Of a stretch of 64,000 bases of DNA, positions 8,714 to 17,266 are shown piece by piece. This DNA is from UBA6821 sp044236545 (GTDB lineage: Bacteria > Verrucomicrobiota > Verrucomicrobiia > Chthoniobacterales > UBA6821). Positions within the stretch are counted from its first letter, which is position 1; the number at the start of each line of letters is the position of its first letter. The stretch is from positions 1 through 64,000 of the forward strand of contig JBIIGI010000002.1 in the NCBI GenBank assembly GCA_044236545.1, given 5' to 3'. The position numbers and the translations under genes were made by a program. The notes beneath the pieces were generated by a model. It made no database searches. It was not told where the DNA came from and saw only the letters and a program-made list of their open reading frames with translations.

Positions 8714-9847
8714 ATGCTTCGCATCGCGCTCCTCATGCTCTTCCGGGACAAGGCGAAGTACGTGATGCTGGTCGGCGGCCTGACCTTCTGCTCCCTGCTG
8801 ATGACCCAGCAGACATCGGTCTTCTGCGGGATCATGCTCTGGACCACCGCGACCGTGCGGAACATCGACGCGAAGGTCTGGGTCTTCGACGCCAAGGTGG
8901 AGCAGGTCAACGAGGTGATCCCGCTGCGCGAGATCGAGGTGACGCGCGTGCGGAGCGTTCCGGGCGTGGAGTGGGCCGTCCCCCTCTATCTGGGGATCGA
9001 GCAGGCGCGCCTAAGCGACGGTTCCTTTCAGAACGTCCAGTTGACGGGCCTCGACACCGCAACCTTCGTCGGCAGGCCGATGGAAATCCTCAAGGGGCGC
9101 ATCGAGGACCTGCGCCTGCCCGACGCCGTGATCATTGATCAGGTCGGCGTCGAGAAATACCGTAAAAAGGGCATCCACATCGATATCGGGACCTCCTTCG
9201 AGATCAACGACAAGCGCGCCGAGGTCGTCGCCATCTGCCATGAAAACCGTAGCTTTCTGGCCCAACCCTACGTCTTCACCACGTACGACCGCGCGCTCCA
9301 GTTCGCCAAGCCGCAGCGAAAGATGCTCAGCTGCGTCCTCGTGGAGCCGAAGCCCGGGGTGCCGCCGCAGGAACTTGCCGTGCGGATCAGTACCGTGCCG
9401 GGATTGCGCGCCTTCGCCCGTGATGACCTCTTCTGGACGACCGTCCGTTGGTATATCAGGAACACCGGCATCCCGATCTCTTTCGGCACAGTCGTGCTGA
9501 TGGGGATGATCGTCGGCATCGCCATCGCCGGACAGACCTTCTATCTCTTCATCCTAGACAACCTGCGCTATCTGGCGGCGCTCAAAGCGATGGGGGCCCG
9601 CATGCCGATCCTGACGGCCATGGTCTTCCTGCAGTCGTTCTCGGTTGGTATCGTGGGCTTCGGGATCGGCGTCGGATTGACCACCCTCTTCGGACTCAAG
9701 GTTCTCAAACTCGAGACCCCTCCCTTCTTCATGCCATGGCAGGTGCCCGTTGCGGTGGCCGGCATCATCATGCTCATCTGCTCCTTCTCCGCCTTGGTCG
9801 GCCTGCGACAGATCGCGAAGCTCGAACCCGCCGTTGTCTTCAAATGA
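8714..9847 (+). CDS. ABC transporter permease, DevC/MacB-FtsX type
   Basis: Membrane subunit of an exporter, 377 aa. One N-terminal membrane helix (YVMLVGGLTFCSLLMTQQ) is followed by a large periplasmic domain (about residues 45-240). Three C-terminal helices follow, beginning with FGTVVLMGMIVGIAIAGQTFYLF, in the FtsX/MacB arrangement. The internal sequence resembles DevC, the permease partner of HlyD-type adaptors. It overlaps the ATPase gene by 4 bp (ATGA). The 90 bp upstream contain the 11-mer CTAAACCGCTA that recurs at 52969. Confidence 0.85.
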   Translation: MLRIALLMLFRDKAKYVMLVGGLTFCSLLMTQQTSVFCGIMLWTTATVRNIDAKVWVFDAKVEQVNEVIPLREIEVTRVRSVPGVEWAVPLYLGIEQARLSDGSFQNVQLTGLDTATFVGRPMEILKGRIEDLRLPDAVIIDQVGVEKYRKKGIHIDIGTSFEINDKRAEVVAICHENRSFLAQPYVFTTYDRALQFAKPQRKMLSCVLVEPKPGVPPQELAVRISTVPGLRAFARDDLFWTTVRWYIRNTGIPISFGTVVLMGMIVGIAIAGQTFYLFILDNLRYLAALKAMGARMPILTAMVFLQSFSVGIVGFGIGVGLTTLFGLKVLKLETPPFFMPWQVPVAVAGIIMLICSFSALVGLRQIAKLEPAVVFK

Positions 9848-10575
9848 GCGATCCGATTCAGTCGCCCGAATACCTGGTCGCCGTCAGGGTGGAGAAGGTG
9901 ACCAAGACCTTCCCTAACGGCGACACCCCGACCTACGCCCTCCGCGATGTTTCCTTTGAGGCGCTCAGCGGTCGGTTGACCATGATTGTGGGACCTTCCG
10001 GCTGCGGAAAGACCACTCTGCTGAGTGTCATCTGCGGCACGATGAGGACCGATTCCGGGCGCATCGAGGTCTTCGGCAAGGACCTTGGGACGATGAGTGA
10101 CGCGGAGATCACCGGATTTCGAAGCAGAAACGTCGGGTTCATCTTCCAGCAGTTCAATTTGATCCCGACGCTTACGCTGGTGGAAAACGCTTCCGTGCCG
10201 CTGATCCTGCAGGGATGGAACTACCGGAAGGCGGAGGAGAAAGCGGCATCCATCCTTGAGAATCTGGGGCTTGGAACACGCCTCCGATCCTTCCCCAAGC
10301 AGCTTTCCGGTGGCCAGCAGCAGCGCGTGGCGATCGCTCGCGCCCTTGTGCATGAACCGAGGCTGATCATCTGCGACGAGCCGACCGCCTCGCTCGATGC
10401 CAAGACGGGACACCATGCCCTCGAGTTGCTCAAGAAAAGCGCCTGCCGTCCCGACCGCTGCGTCATCGTCGTCACCCATGACAGCAGGATTTTTTCCTTC
10501 GCCGACTCGATCGCTGAGATGGAGGATGGCAGGGTGATCAAGAGTTGTCCCGCCGCCGAGTACCACCATGCTTAA
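9844..10575 (+). CDS. ABC transporter ATPase, DevA/LolD type
   Basis: Nucleotide-binding subunit, 243 aa. Walker A GPSGCGKTT, Q-loop FIFQQFNLIPTLT, ABC signature LSGGQQQRVAIARALV, Walker B LIICDEPTASLD and H-loop VVTHD are all intact. It belongs to the MacB/LolD/DevA group, which works with FtsX-type permeases in lipid, lipoprotein or glycolipid export. Overlaps the permease at its start and the adaptor gene at its end, which makes a compact three-gene unit. Confidence 0.93.
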   Translation: MSDPIQSPEYLVAVRVEKVTKTFPNGDTPTYALRDVSFEALSGRLTMIVGPSGCGKTTLLSVICGTMRTDSGRIEVFGKDLGTMSDAEITGFRSRNVGFIFQQFNLIPTLTLVENASVPLILQGWNYRKAEEKAASILENLGLGTRLRSFPKQLSGGQQQRVAIARALVHEPRLIICDEPTASLDAKTGHHALELLKKSACRPDRCVIVVTHDSRIFSFADSIAEMEDGRVIKSCPAAEYHHA

Positions 10576-11575
10576 ACGTCTCTCCATCCTTCTGGCCCTC
10601 CTTGGGATTATCGCCGTCACGCTGCTCGTCCTCAGGCTCAAGAAACCGCTGCCGACGCCGATCCCGCTGGTCGAGCCCTCGCGCGCGCCCTACGCCGATT
10701 CGATCGGGGCCCGCGGCCTCGTGGAGGCGGTCAACGAGAACGTCATCGTGGCCCCGATTCTGCCCGGGCTGATCATGGATATCTACGTGAAGGTGGGGGA
10801 TCAGGTGAGAAAGGGGGATCCCCTGTTCCGTCAGGACACCCGGGACGCCGAGGCGAAAGTAGCGGCTCAGCAGGCCCAGGTTGTCCTGCTGGAGGCGCAG
10901 GTCAAGGAAGCCGAGGTCAAGGTCGAGGACAAGAAGGATGATCTCGCTCGAGCCGACCGGCTTCTCGCACAGCGGGTGATCAGCGAGGATGTGCAGAAGC
11001 GCAGGTACTTCGACCTGCAGGCGGCTGAGTCGGGACTGGGTTCCGCGCGCGCGAATCTCCTGCTGGCACGGGCCCAGTTGACTCAGGCGGAGGTGAATCT
11101 CGATCTCCTTACCGTCCGAGCGCCGCGCGACGGTGAAATCCTTAGGCAGAACATGCACGAGGGTGAGTATGCGGGCGTCTCCCCTTCCGATGCGAACGCA
11201 CCCTCCCTCCTGCTCGGGGAAACAGATAGACTGCAACTCCGCGCCGACGTGGACGAGGACAGCGCCTCCCGGGTCATTGCCGGGGCTCCGGCGGTCGCCT
11301 ACATCAAAGGGATGCGCTCCGACGCGATCCCGCTCCGCTTCGTCCGGATCGAGCCATACATCACCGTCAAGAAATCACTTACCGGTGACAGCACCGAGCG
11401 CGTCGACACCCGCGTCCTGCAGGTGATCTACCAGTTCGACAAGACCAAGGTGCCGGTCTATGTCGGTCAGCAGATGGATGCCTTCATCGACGGGGCTCCT
11501 CAGTCAACGAATGCGACCCCTCCCCGCGAAAACACCAACTCCGTCATCATCCTGCCATCATCCGCAAATCCCTGA
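10568..11575 (+). CDS. HlyD/DevB-type periplasmic adaptor
   Basis: Membrane-fusion protein, 335 aa. A single N-terminal membrane anchor (LSILLALLGIIAVTLLVLRL) is followed by a lipoyl half-motif (VIVAPILPGLIMDIYVKVGDQVRKGDPL). Next come a long coiled-coil hairpin (about residues 95-185, rich in Ala/Gln/Glu heptads) and the second lipoyl half with LLTVRAPRDGEILRQNMHEGE. It couples the DevC/DevA pair to an outer-membrane channel. No TolC-like gene is in the window, so an external partner is expected. Confidence 0.88.
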   Translation: MLKRLSILLALLGIIAVTLLVLRLKKPLPTPIPLVEPSRAPYADSIGARGLVEAVNENVIVAPILPGLIMDIYVKVGDQVRKGDPLFRQDTRDAEAKVAAQQAQVVLLEAQVKEAEVKVEDKKDDLARADRLLAQRVISEDVQKRRYFDLQAAESGLGSARANLLLARAQLTQAEVNLDLLTVRAPRDGEILRQNMHEGEYAGVSPSDANAPSLLLGETDRLQLRADVDEDSASRVIAGAPAVAYIKGMRSDAIPLRFVRIEPYITVKKSLTGDSTERVDTRVLQVIYQFDKTKVPVYVGQQMDAFIDGAPQSTNATPPRENTNSVIILPSSANP

Positions 11576-11629
11576 TCCCTGCCGGCAGGGATATCCGCAG
11601 GCAGTTCGGCTCCCCGTTCCCAGCGACTC

Positions 11630-13243
11630 ATGACAGAACCGAAGACATTTGGCAGCCATGGCCCCGATCCCGCAAGGCGAACCGACCTCGACGCTCTGCG
11701 CGGCGTCGCGATGATCCTCGGAATCGTCCTGCATGCCTGCCTGAGCTTTTTCCCCTGTCCCTGGCCCGTTCAGGACACAAGGCAGAACGGACTCTTCTTC
11801 CTGCCCTACGCGGTGATCCACATGTTCCGCATGCCGCTGTTTTTCATCATCAGCGGCTTCTTCACGATGTTCATCATGCAACGGCACGGACTTGGCGGAA
11901 TGATCCGCCAGCGGGTGCAGAGGATCCTCCTCCCCCTGCTACTGGCCCTGCTCACGATCGTCCCCGTGGACAATCTCCTGACGCGCGAGGGGCGGATGAT
12001 GCGCGCACAGGACCCGGCGAAGAAAACCCCGCTCGTCCAAGCGATTCTCGCCGGCGATCAGGCGGCCGTCATTCGCCAACTTGACATGGGGACATCCGTC
12101 AATCAGGAAGATCCGGCCTACGGCCTGACGCCCCTCTGCTGGGCCTCGCTTGCGGGGAACGACAAGGCTGTTTCCCTCCTGCTGGATCGCGGGGCCGATA
12201 CGCGGGGTGGGGATAAGGAGGGCAACACCCCTCTCCATCAAGCTGCCCTTTTCTGCCATCCCTCGACGGTACGGTTGCTCCTGGAACACGGCGCGGAACC
12301 ATCCGCAAAAAACAAATACGGATGGACCCCGGCCGGCTATTGCGGGTCGGCCTTGGGACTCAAGACGGCTATGGCTGAAAAGCTGGGACTGATGCTTTTG
12401 CCTGATCGGGAACTACGCATCCGCATGCGAGAGACGTTGGTCGTCCTCTCGCCCCGAACGGACGCAACCTCGTTTTCCTCGTGGGTTGATCGCGTGGTGA
12501 CGAATTACAGGGCCTTTTTGGTCTCGGACGGATTTCTGATCCGTGTCGGCAGTTATTCTCTCCATCTCTTTGATGAGCCATTGCTTGACCACCTCTGGTT
12601 CCTCTGGCTCCTGCTCTGGTTGGTGGCTGGCTTTGCCCTGGCCGTTAAGGCGGGGTTTTCTCCCACGGGTCGCCTGCTCTGGTTGATTCCACCCCTGACC
12701 GTGATCCCGCAGGCATTCATGGGATCGGCGGTCGGGCCCGATCTCTGGTTTGGCCCTATCCCGGCGCCTCATCTCCTGCTCTACTACGGCCTCTTTTTCT
12801 GGTTCGGGGCCGCTGTTTTTTCCCGCGATGGCATGACAACCCGGATGGGGAGAGGATGGCAGTTTCTTCTTCCGCTGGGCCTGCTTGTTTTCCTTCCCTT
12901 GGCATTGAAGCTGGTCGGCAACCGCGAAGCAGGGTCGATCGTGCAATGCACTTATGCCTGGGTTGTCTCCCTTGGGGTGATGGGCCTGTTCGGCCGTTAT
13001 TGCAGTCAACTTGGCTACCGTGCACGGTGGTTCTCCGATTCCGCCTACTGGATGTACCTTGCCCACCTCCCGCTGGTTCTGGCCATCCAGATCGCACTGG
13101 TGCGCCTGCCATGGCCGCCTTCGGTGAAGTTTTTCTTGGTGATGGCGGTCACCGCCCTCCTGCTGCTTGTCTCCTACCGCTGGTTGGTCCGCTACACCTG
13201 GATCGGCACACTGCTCAACGGCCCGAGAAAGTTGCCGTCATAA
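11630..13243 (+). CDS. Acyltransferase-3 membrane protein with inserted ankyrin repeats
   Basis: Protein of 537 aa. The start is typical of acyltransferase family 3 (OpgC/OafA-like): RRTDLDALRGVAMILGIVLH, with the conserved Arg and His, followed by further membrane helices to about residue 112. Residues about 130-245 are soluble and form two to three ankyrin repeats (for example YGLTPLCWASLAGNDKAVSL and GNTPLHQAALFCHPSTVRLL). Membrane helices then resume from about residue 315 to the end. The ankyrin block therefore sits in a loop of the transporter-like enzyme. It starts 54 bp after the adaptor gene and ends 16 bp before a glycosyltransferase. A role in acylating a sugar or lipid is inferred; the ankyrin part may bind a partner protein. 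Confidence 0.8.
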   Translation: MTEPKTFGSHGPDPARRTDLDALRGVAMILGIVLHACLSFFPCPWPVQDTRQNGLFFLPYAVIHMFRMPLFFIISGFFTMFIMQRHGLGGMIRQRVQRILLPLLLALLTIVPVDNLLTREGRMMRAQDPAKKTPLVQAILAGDQAAVIRQLDMGTSVNQEDPAYGLTPLCWASLAGNDKAVSLLLDRGADTRGGDKEGNTPLHQAALFCHPSTVRLLLEHGAEPSAKNKYGWTPAGYCGSALGLKTAMAEKLGLMLLPDRELRIRMRETLVVLSPRTDATSFSSWVDRVVTNYRAFLVSDGFLIRVGSYSLHLFDEPLLDHLWFLWLLLWLVAGFALAVKAGFSPTGRLLWLIPPLTVIPQAFMGSAVGPDLWFGPIPAPHLLLYYGLFFWFGAAVFSRDGMTTRMGRGWQFLLPLGLLVFLPLALKLVGNREAGSIVQCTYAWVVSLGVMGLFGRYCSQLGYRARWFSDSAYWMYLAHLPLVLAIQIALVRLPWPPSVKFFLVMAVTALLLLVSYRWLVRYTWIGTLLNGPRKLPS

Positions 13244-13259
13244 CCAACCTGTCCCCCGC

Positions 13260-14537
13260 ATGCACATCGGCCTCGCCTGTCCCGAACTTTCCGGTCACCT
13301 GAATCCGATGACGACGCTGGGCCGCGAGCTTGTGCGGCGGGGCCACCGTGTCACGGTGGTGGCACGCCCCGATGCGCAGTCAAAAGCCCTCTCCGCCGGA
13401 CTGGGCTTTGCCGCCGTCGGGAAAAACGAATTTCCACGCGGAGCGATTGCGGCCCAAGCCGCGATGCTCGGCGGCATGACAGCCGGGAAAGCGCTACGCT
13501 ACACGATCGGGATGATGCGCTCCGCGGCCGAGGTCACACTCCGGGACCTCCCTGCCGTCTGCCGTGAAATCGGGATCGAGGGACTGCTGGTCGATCAGGT
13601 CAATCCTGCCGCAGGCACGGTGGCCGAGATCGAAGGACTGCCCTTCGTGAAGGTGGCCAATGCCCTGGCACTCAACCGTGATCCGGCGTGCCCCCCGGCA
13701 GTCCTCCCGTGGCGTTATCATCCGGGACTGCTCGCCCGCATGAGGAATGGCGCGGGCAACTGGTTCCTCTACCGCGTGACAGCGCCAATACGGGACGCGA
13801 TCAATGAAGAACGCATCCGGCATGGCCTCGCGCCGCGGATCGACGAGGAGACTCCGGCATTTCTTGCGGAGATCGCCCAGCAGCCCGCTTTTTTCGATTT
13901 CCCAAGGGCCCGCCCCGAACCGTTGCTGCACTTCACCGCTCCGTGGCACGCGTCCGCGGGCGGCAGCGAGGTGCCGTTTCCCTGGGAGCGTCTCGACGGG
14001 CGCCCCCTTGTGTATGCCTCGCTGGGAACGCTGCAGAACAGGCTTTCGGGGATGTTCGCGACGATCGCCGAGGCAGTCGCGACTTTGGACGTTCAGCTCG
14101 TGATCTCGCTCGGTGCCGCGGACCAGGATGCCGCGGCGGTGGCGGCACGCTGCCCCGGAAATCCGATCGTCGTGCCGATCGCTCCCCAGTTGCGGCTTCT
14201 TGAGAAGGCGGCGCTGGTGATCACGCACGCCGGCCTCAACACGGCGCTCGAGTCACTAGCGCGCGGCGTGCCGTTGGTCGCCATCCCGATCACCAACGAC
14301 CAACCGGGTGTCGCCCGCCGACTCGAGTGGCTCGGGTTGGCCGAGGTCGTGCTTCCCGGCCAACTGACCGCGACACGGCTGCGTCAGGCTGCCGGACGGG
14401 TTCTCCGCGATCCGGATTACCGCAGGCGTGCCCGGGAACGGGCTGCGGAGATTGCACGGATCGACGGCGTGGGAATGGCGGCCGATATCGTTGAGCAGGC
14501 TTTTCGCACACGGGAGCCGGTATCGGCGGGTTCATGA
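13260..14537 (+). CDS. Glycosyltransferase, MGT/CrtX-like GT-B family
   Basis: UDP-sugar-dependent glycosyltransferase of family GT1 type, 425 aa. N-terminal domain: MHIGLACPELSGHLNPMTTL with GRELVRRGHRVTVV, the typical acceptor-side start. C-terminal nucleotide-sugar domain: PLVYASLGTLQN, IVVPIAPQLRLLEKAALVITHAGLNTALESLARGVPLVAIPITNDQPGVA, matching the plant-type secondary-product signature (HxGxxS replaced by HAGLNT). Closest general match is zeaxanthin glucosyltransferase CrtX and macrolide glycosyltransferases, so the acceptor may be a terpenoid or lipid. Probably co-transcribed with the ankyrin acyltransferase. Confidence 0.85.
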   Translation: MHIGLACPELSGHLNPMTTLGRELVRRGHRVTVVARPDAQSKALSAGLGFAAVGKNEFPRGAIAAQAAMLGGMTAGKALRYTIGMMRSAAEVTLRDLPAVCREIGIEGLLVDQVNPAAGTVAEIEGLPFVKVANALALNRDPACPPAVLPWRYHPGLLARMRNGAGNWFLYRVTAPIRDAINEERIRHGLAPRIDEETPAFLAEIAQQPAFFDFPRARPEPLLHFTAPWHASAGGSEVPFPWERLDGRPLVYASLGTLQNRLSGMFATIAEAVATLDVQLVISLGAADQDAAAVAARCPGNPIVVPIAPQLRLLEKAALVITHAGLNTALESLARGVPLVAIPITNDQPGVARRLEWLGLAEVVLPGQLTATRLRQAAGRVLRDPDYRRRARERAAEIARIDGVGMAADIVEQAFRTREPVSAGS

Positions 14538-14561
14538 CTTCTCTAGTCACCTGACCCGAGT

Positions 14562-15779
14562 TCATTGGACAATCGTGATGTCTCTGCGTCGTCGTGACGT
14601 CAGCAAGACGACAACAAGGGCCATGGTGCTGAGTCCTGCAAATCCCGCCACCAGCGGAATGACCGTACCCTGATAAAGGAGACCGATACAACCACCGCAC
14701 AGAATGGCTATGGCGGAAGAGAGCGTGCCTGAAATTGCAGCTCCCATTCCGGCAACGCCCCCCAAGGGATCCATGATGATGGCGTTGAAATTGGCGAGCA
14801 GCAATCCGCTGAAAAAGCATCCTGTAAACAGAAAAAGCGCCAACGCCCAGATCGGCGGATGCCCTTCCAACAAGAGGCACACTCCAAGGAATAAACCCGA
14901 AATGATCACCAGCATCCGCAATGCCAGCGAGGATAGCCGTCGCATGCCGCATAGGTTCACCAGCCTGGCGTTCACAACCATCGCCAGTGCGAAACCGGAT
15001 GCAAAAAATGCAAACCAGAGCGGAAAATGCGCACCCTGTGCATATTCCTCGGCAAAGATCTGCTGCGAGGTGTTGAGATAGATGATGAAGATGCCGTAGT
15101 TGAGCCCGGAGGCGATGGTGTAACCCATGGCTATCGGATGGCGCAGCACCTGCCCGGCAGCATTCACCAGTGCGGCGAAGGAGAAAGGCCTGCGGTTTTC
15201 GGGAAGAAGTGTCTCTTCCTGGCGGCACCACAGCCAGATTCCTGAAAGAACACCACAGATCAGAAATCCCACAAAAATGGCGCGCCAGCTCGCGATAAGC
15301 AGCACGAGTTGCCCAATGCCGGGAGAGAGCATCGGCACCAGCAGAAACACCAAAATGACGAAAGACATCACCCTCGCCATTGCGGCACCCGAATGCCTGT
15401 CCCGCACCATGGCGACGGATATATAGCGTGGAGCCGCCGCCCCGAACCCCTGCAGGAACCGGCCGACCAGCATCATTCCGAAGCTTTCTGAAAGCAGGCA
15501 GGCCAAGGAGCCCAAGGAATAGAAGACGAGGCCGATGATAATGGCCGGCTTGCGGCCCAGCGAATCCGACCATGGTCCATAAACCAGCGTTCCGACCATC
15601 AGACCCGCGAAGAACGTCGTGATGATGAACTGCCGGCTGTTCGGATTAGCCGCCCCCAACTCACGGGCCATCAGGCCAACGGCGGGCAGCATGGCATCGA
15701 TCGAAATCGCCGCGACGGCGTTGAGGAAGGCCACCAGGATGATGAACTCGACGGATGAACGGCTTCTCTTCCCGGTCAT
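14562..15779 (-). CDS. Bcr/CflA-family MFS exporter
   Basis: Twelve-helix major facilitator, 405 aa. The family signature between helices 2 and 3 is present (LVYGPWSDSLGRKPAIIIGL). The helix 1 segment SIDAMLPAVGLMARELG and the helix 5 motif VPMLSPGIGQLVL match drug:H+ antiporter-1 proteins. Substrate unknown; it could export a product of the adjoining biosynthetic genes or act in detoxification. Convergent with the glycosyltransferase gene, 24 bp apart. Confidence 0.85.
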   Translation of the reverse strand: MTGKRSRSSVEFIILVAFLNAVAAISIDAMLPAVGLMARELGAANPNSRQFIITTFFAGLMVGTLVYGPWSDSLGRKPAIIIGLVFYSLGSLACLLSESFGMMLVGRFLQGFGAAAPRYISVAMVRDRHSGAAMARVMSFVILVFLLVPMLSPGIGQLVLLIASWRAIFVGFLICGVLSGIWLWCRQEETLLPENRRPFSFAALVNAAGQVLRHPIAMGYTIASGLNYGIFIIYLNTSQQIFAEEYAQGAHFPLWFAFFASGFALAMVVNARLVNLCGMRRLSSLALRMLVIISGLFLGVCLLLEGHPPIWALALFLFTGCFFSGLLLANFNAIIMDPLGGVAGMGAAISGTLSSAIAILCGGCIGLLYQGTVIPLVAGFAGLSTMALVVVLLTSRRRRDITIVQ

Positions 15780-15844
15780 GTCGCGCGTCTCATCATGGGG
15801 AGTGGATCCATGTTCCGAGTGATGGATATGGTCGGCAAGATCCC

Positions 15845-17266
15845 CTAGGACCCAATCAGATGAAGGGCGCCGGGCGAGGAGTTTTCCCAGAGAGGATTCC
15901 AGTAGGAACGGAGCAACCCGGCGGCGACTTCGGGATCCTCGATGACGTAGCCGAATTCCTGGAGGTTGTGGGGATAGATGTTGTCGGAGCCGAGGTGAAA
16001 GGTCCGCTCATCGATCATCCAGAGCTTTGCATGGGTGGTGACCTTGATCTTTTCCCCTTCAACCTCCCAGGCATCGATTCCATGACGGAAGCGGATTGGT
16101 GCAATCATGAGGCTGCCGGTTAGCTTACGGGATCCGATCCTCTTTCTGAACTCCTCGATCACACCCTGTGGAGTCTCCCCGAAGGAGTAGTGCCCGCCGC
16201 TTCCGGAGAGGCCGCCAGGCTCGGTGACGATGATCTTCACATCGAGTTGTTTCCCGGGATCGGTGAGACCGTCGATCAGAACCTCCATCACCTGATCGGG
16301 CCAGACACTCGGGCCGTTCCACCGCAGGGCAAAGTCCATCTGGCTGATCAGAATCGATCGTTCAGCTAACCGGAAGGCGGCTGCTGCGGCTCCCGCGGCG
16401 GGATTCGGGAATGGCTCGTTGGTCAGGATGCCGTGTCCATAGCGCGCCAATGCGAGGGCTGGTACGCCCCCCTCGGAACCGGCATCCAGCTCAACGGGGG
16501 AGGGGGTGCTTCCCTCCGTGATGACGCCGGATTCCCATCCGACAGCGAAGGCACGCGGCGCTTCGGGCGCATTGTGCAGGTTGTTTGTGACCCATTCCCA
16601 GAGGCGGTTGAGATAGAAATGGGTCTCAAGTGCACCGTGCCCGGTCAGGAGTGCGGAAAGATCGTGCACGGGTCCCCCGGCGAAATAGTCGCCCGACCAG
16701 AGATTGTGGCCGCCCACAATGCAACTGCGCCCGTCCGCCGCCACGATCTTGGCATGATTCCACGACGATTTCAGCCCGTCGATGCAGGTGAACATCCGGC
16801 AGACATGGATGGTGAGGAGGCAGGTCCGCGGATCAAGATTCCGGGTGAGGCGACGGAGCATCTCGACCAACCCCTCGTTCGTTTCACGGGAGTAGGGATT
16901 GTTCCCGAAAAGAATCCTCACGGTTGTGCGCTCGCCGCGCGCGGCCATCCGCTCCAGCCCCCGGGAGATGGCATCCAGGAAATGCCCCGAGGCGTAGGGC
17001 TCGAGCGAGGAGATGTCAACGAGCCTGGTTCCCGAGGCGACCGTCTCCTCGATGCATTCCAGCAGACGCCTTCCGGAGGGCGTCAGGAATTCGGTCCACG
17101 CCGCGCAGTCTTCCCCCCAGACGCCGGGAGTCTGAAGGAGTTCCAGCGAATCGAAAGCGCACCTGCGGATACCGGGTGCCTTGCTTTCCTCGGGAGCGAG
17201 ACTCGCAGCGATGGCTTCAAGATGGGGAGTGGCGACACGCATGGGAAAATCAGCCGATGGTTTCAA
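15845..17266 (-). CDS. Phospholipase-D-superfamily protein
   Basis: Protein of 473 aa with two PLD active-site motifs: WNHAKIVAADGRSCIVGGHN about the first third and THAKLWMIDERTFHLGSDN near the C-terminus, each an HxK followed by an acidic residue and a GG/GSxN turn. The pair makes a pseudo-dimeric PLD fold. The protein has no obvious signal peptide, so cytosolic or peripheral membrane action is likely. Cardiolipin synthase-like, phosphatidyltransferase or hydrolase roles are all possible. The start at 17266 overlaps the upstream gene by 17 bp; an ATG at 17242 would avoid the overlap. It is the last gene of the minus-strand lipid block. Confidence 0.75.
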   Translation of the reverse strand: MKPSADFPMRVATPHLEAIAASLAPEESKAPGIRRCAFDSLELLQTPGVWGEDCAAWTEFLTPSGRRLLECIEETVASGTRLVDISSLEPYASGHFLDAISRGLERMAARGERTTVRILFGNNPYSRETNEGLVEMLRRLTRNLDPRTCLLTIHVCRMFTCIDGLKSSWNHAKIVAADGRSCIVGGHNLWSGDYFAGGPVHDLSALLTGHGALETHFYLNRLWEWVTNNLHNAPEAPRAFAVGWESGVITEGSTPSPVELDAGSEGGVPALALARYGHGILTNEPFPNPAAGAAAAAFRLAERSILISQMDFALRWNGPSVWPDQVMEVLIDGLTDPGKQLDVKIIVTEPGGLSGSGGHYSFGETPQGVIEEFRKRIGSRKLTGSLMIAPIRFRHGIDAWEVEGEKIKVTTHAKLWMIDERTFHLGSDNIYPHNLQEFGYVIEDPEVAAGLLRSYWNPLWENSSPGALHLIGS

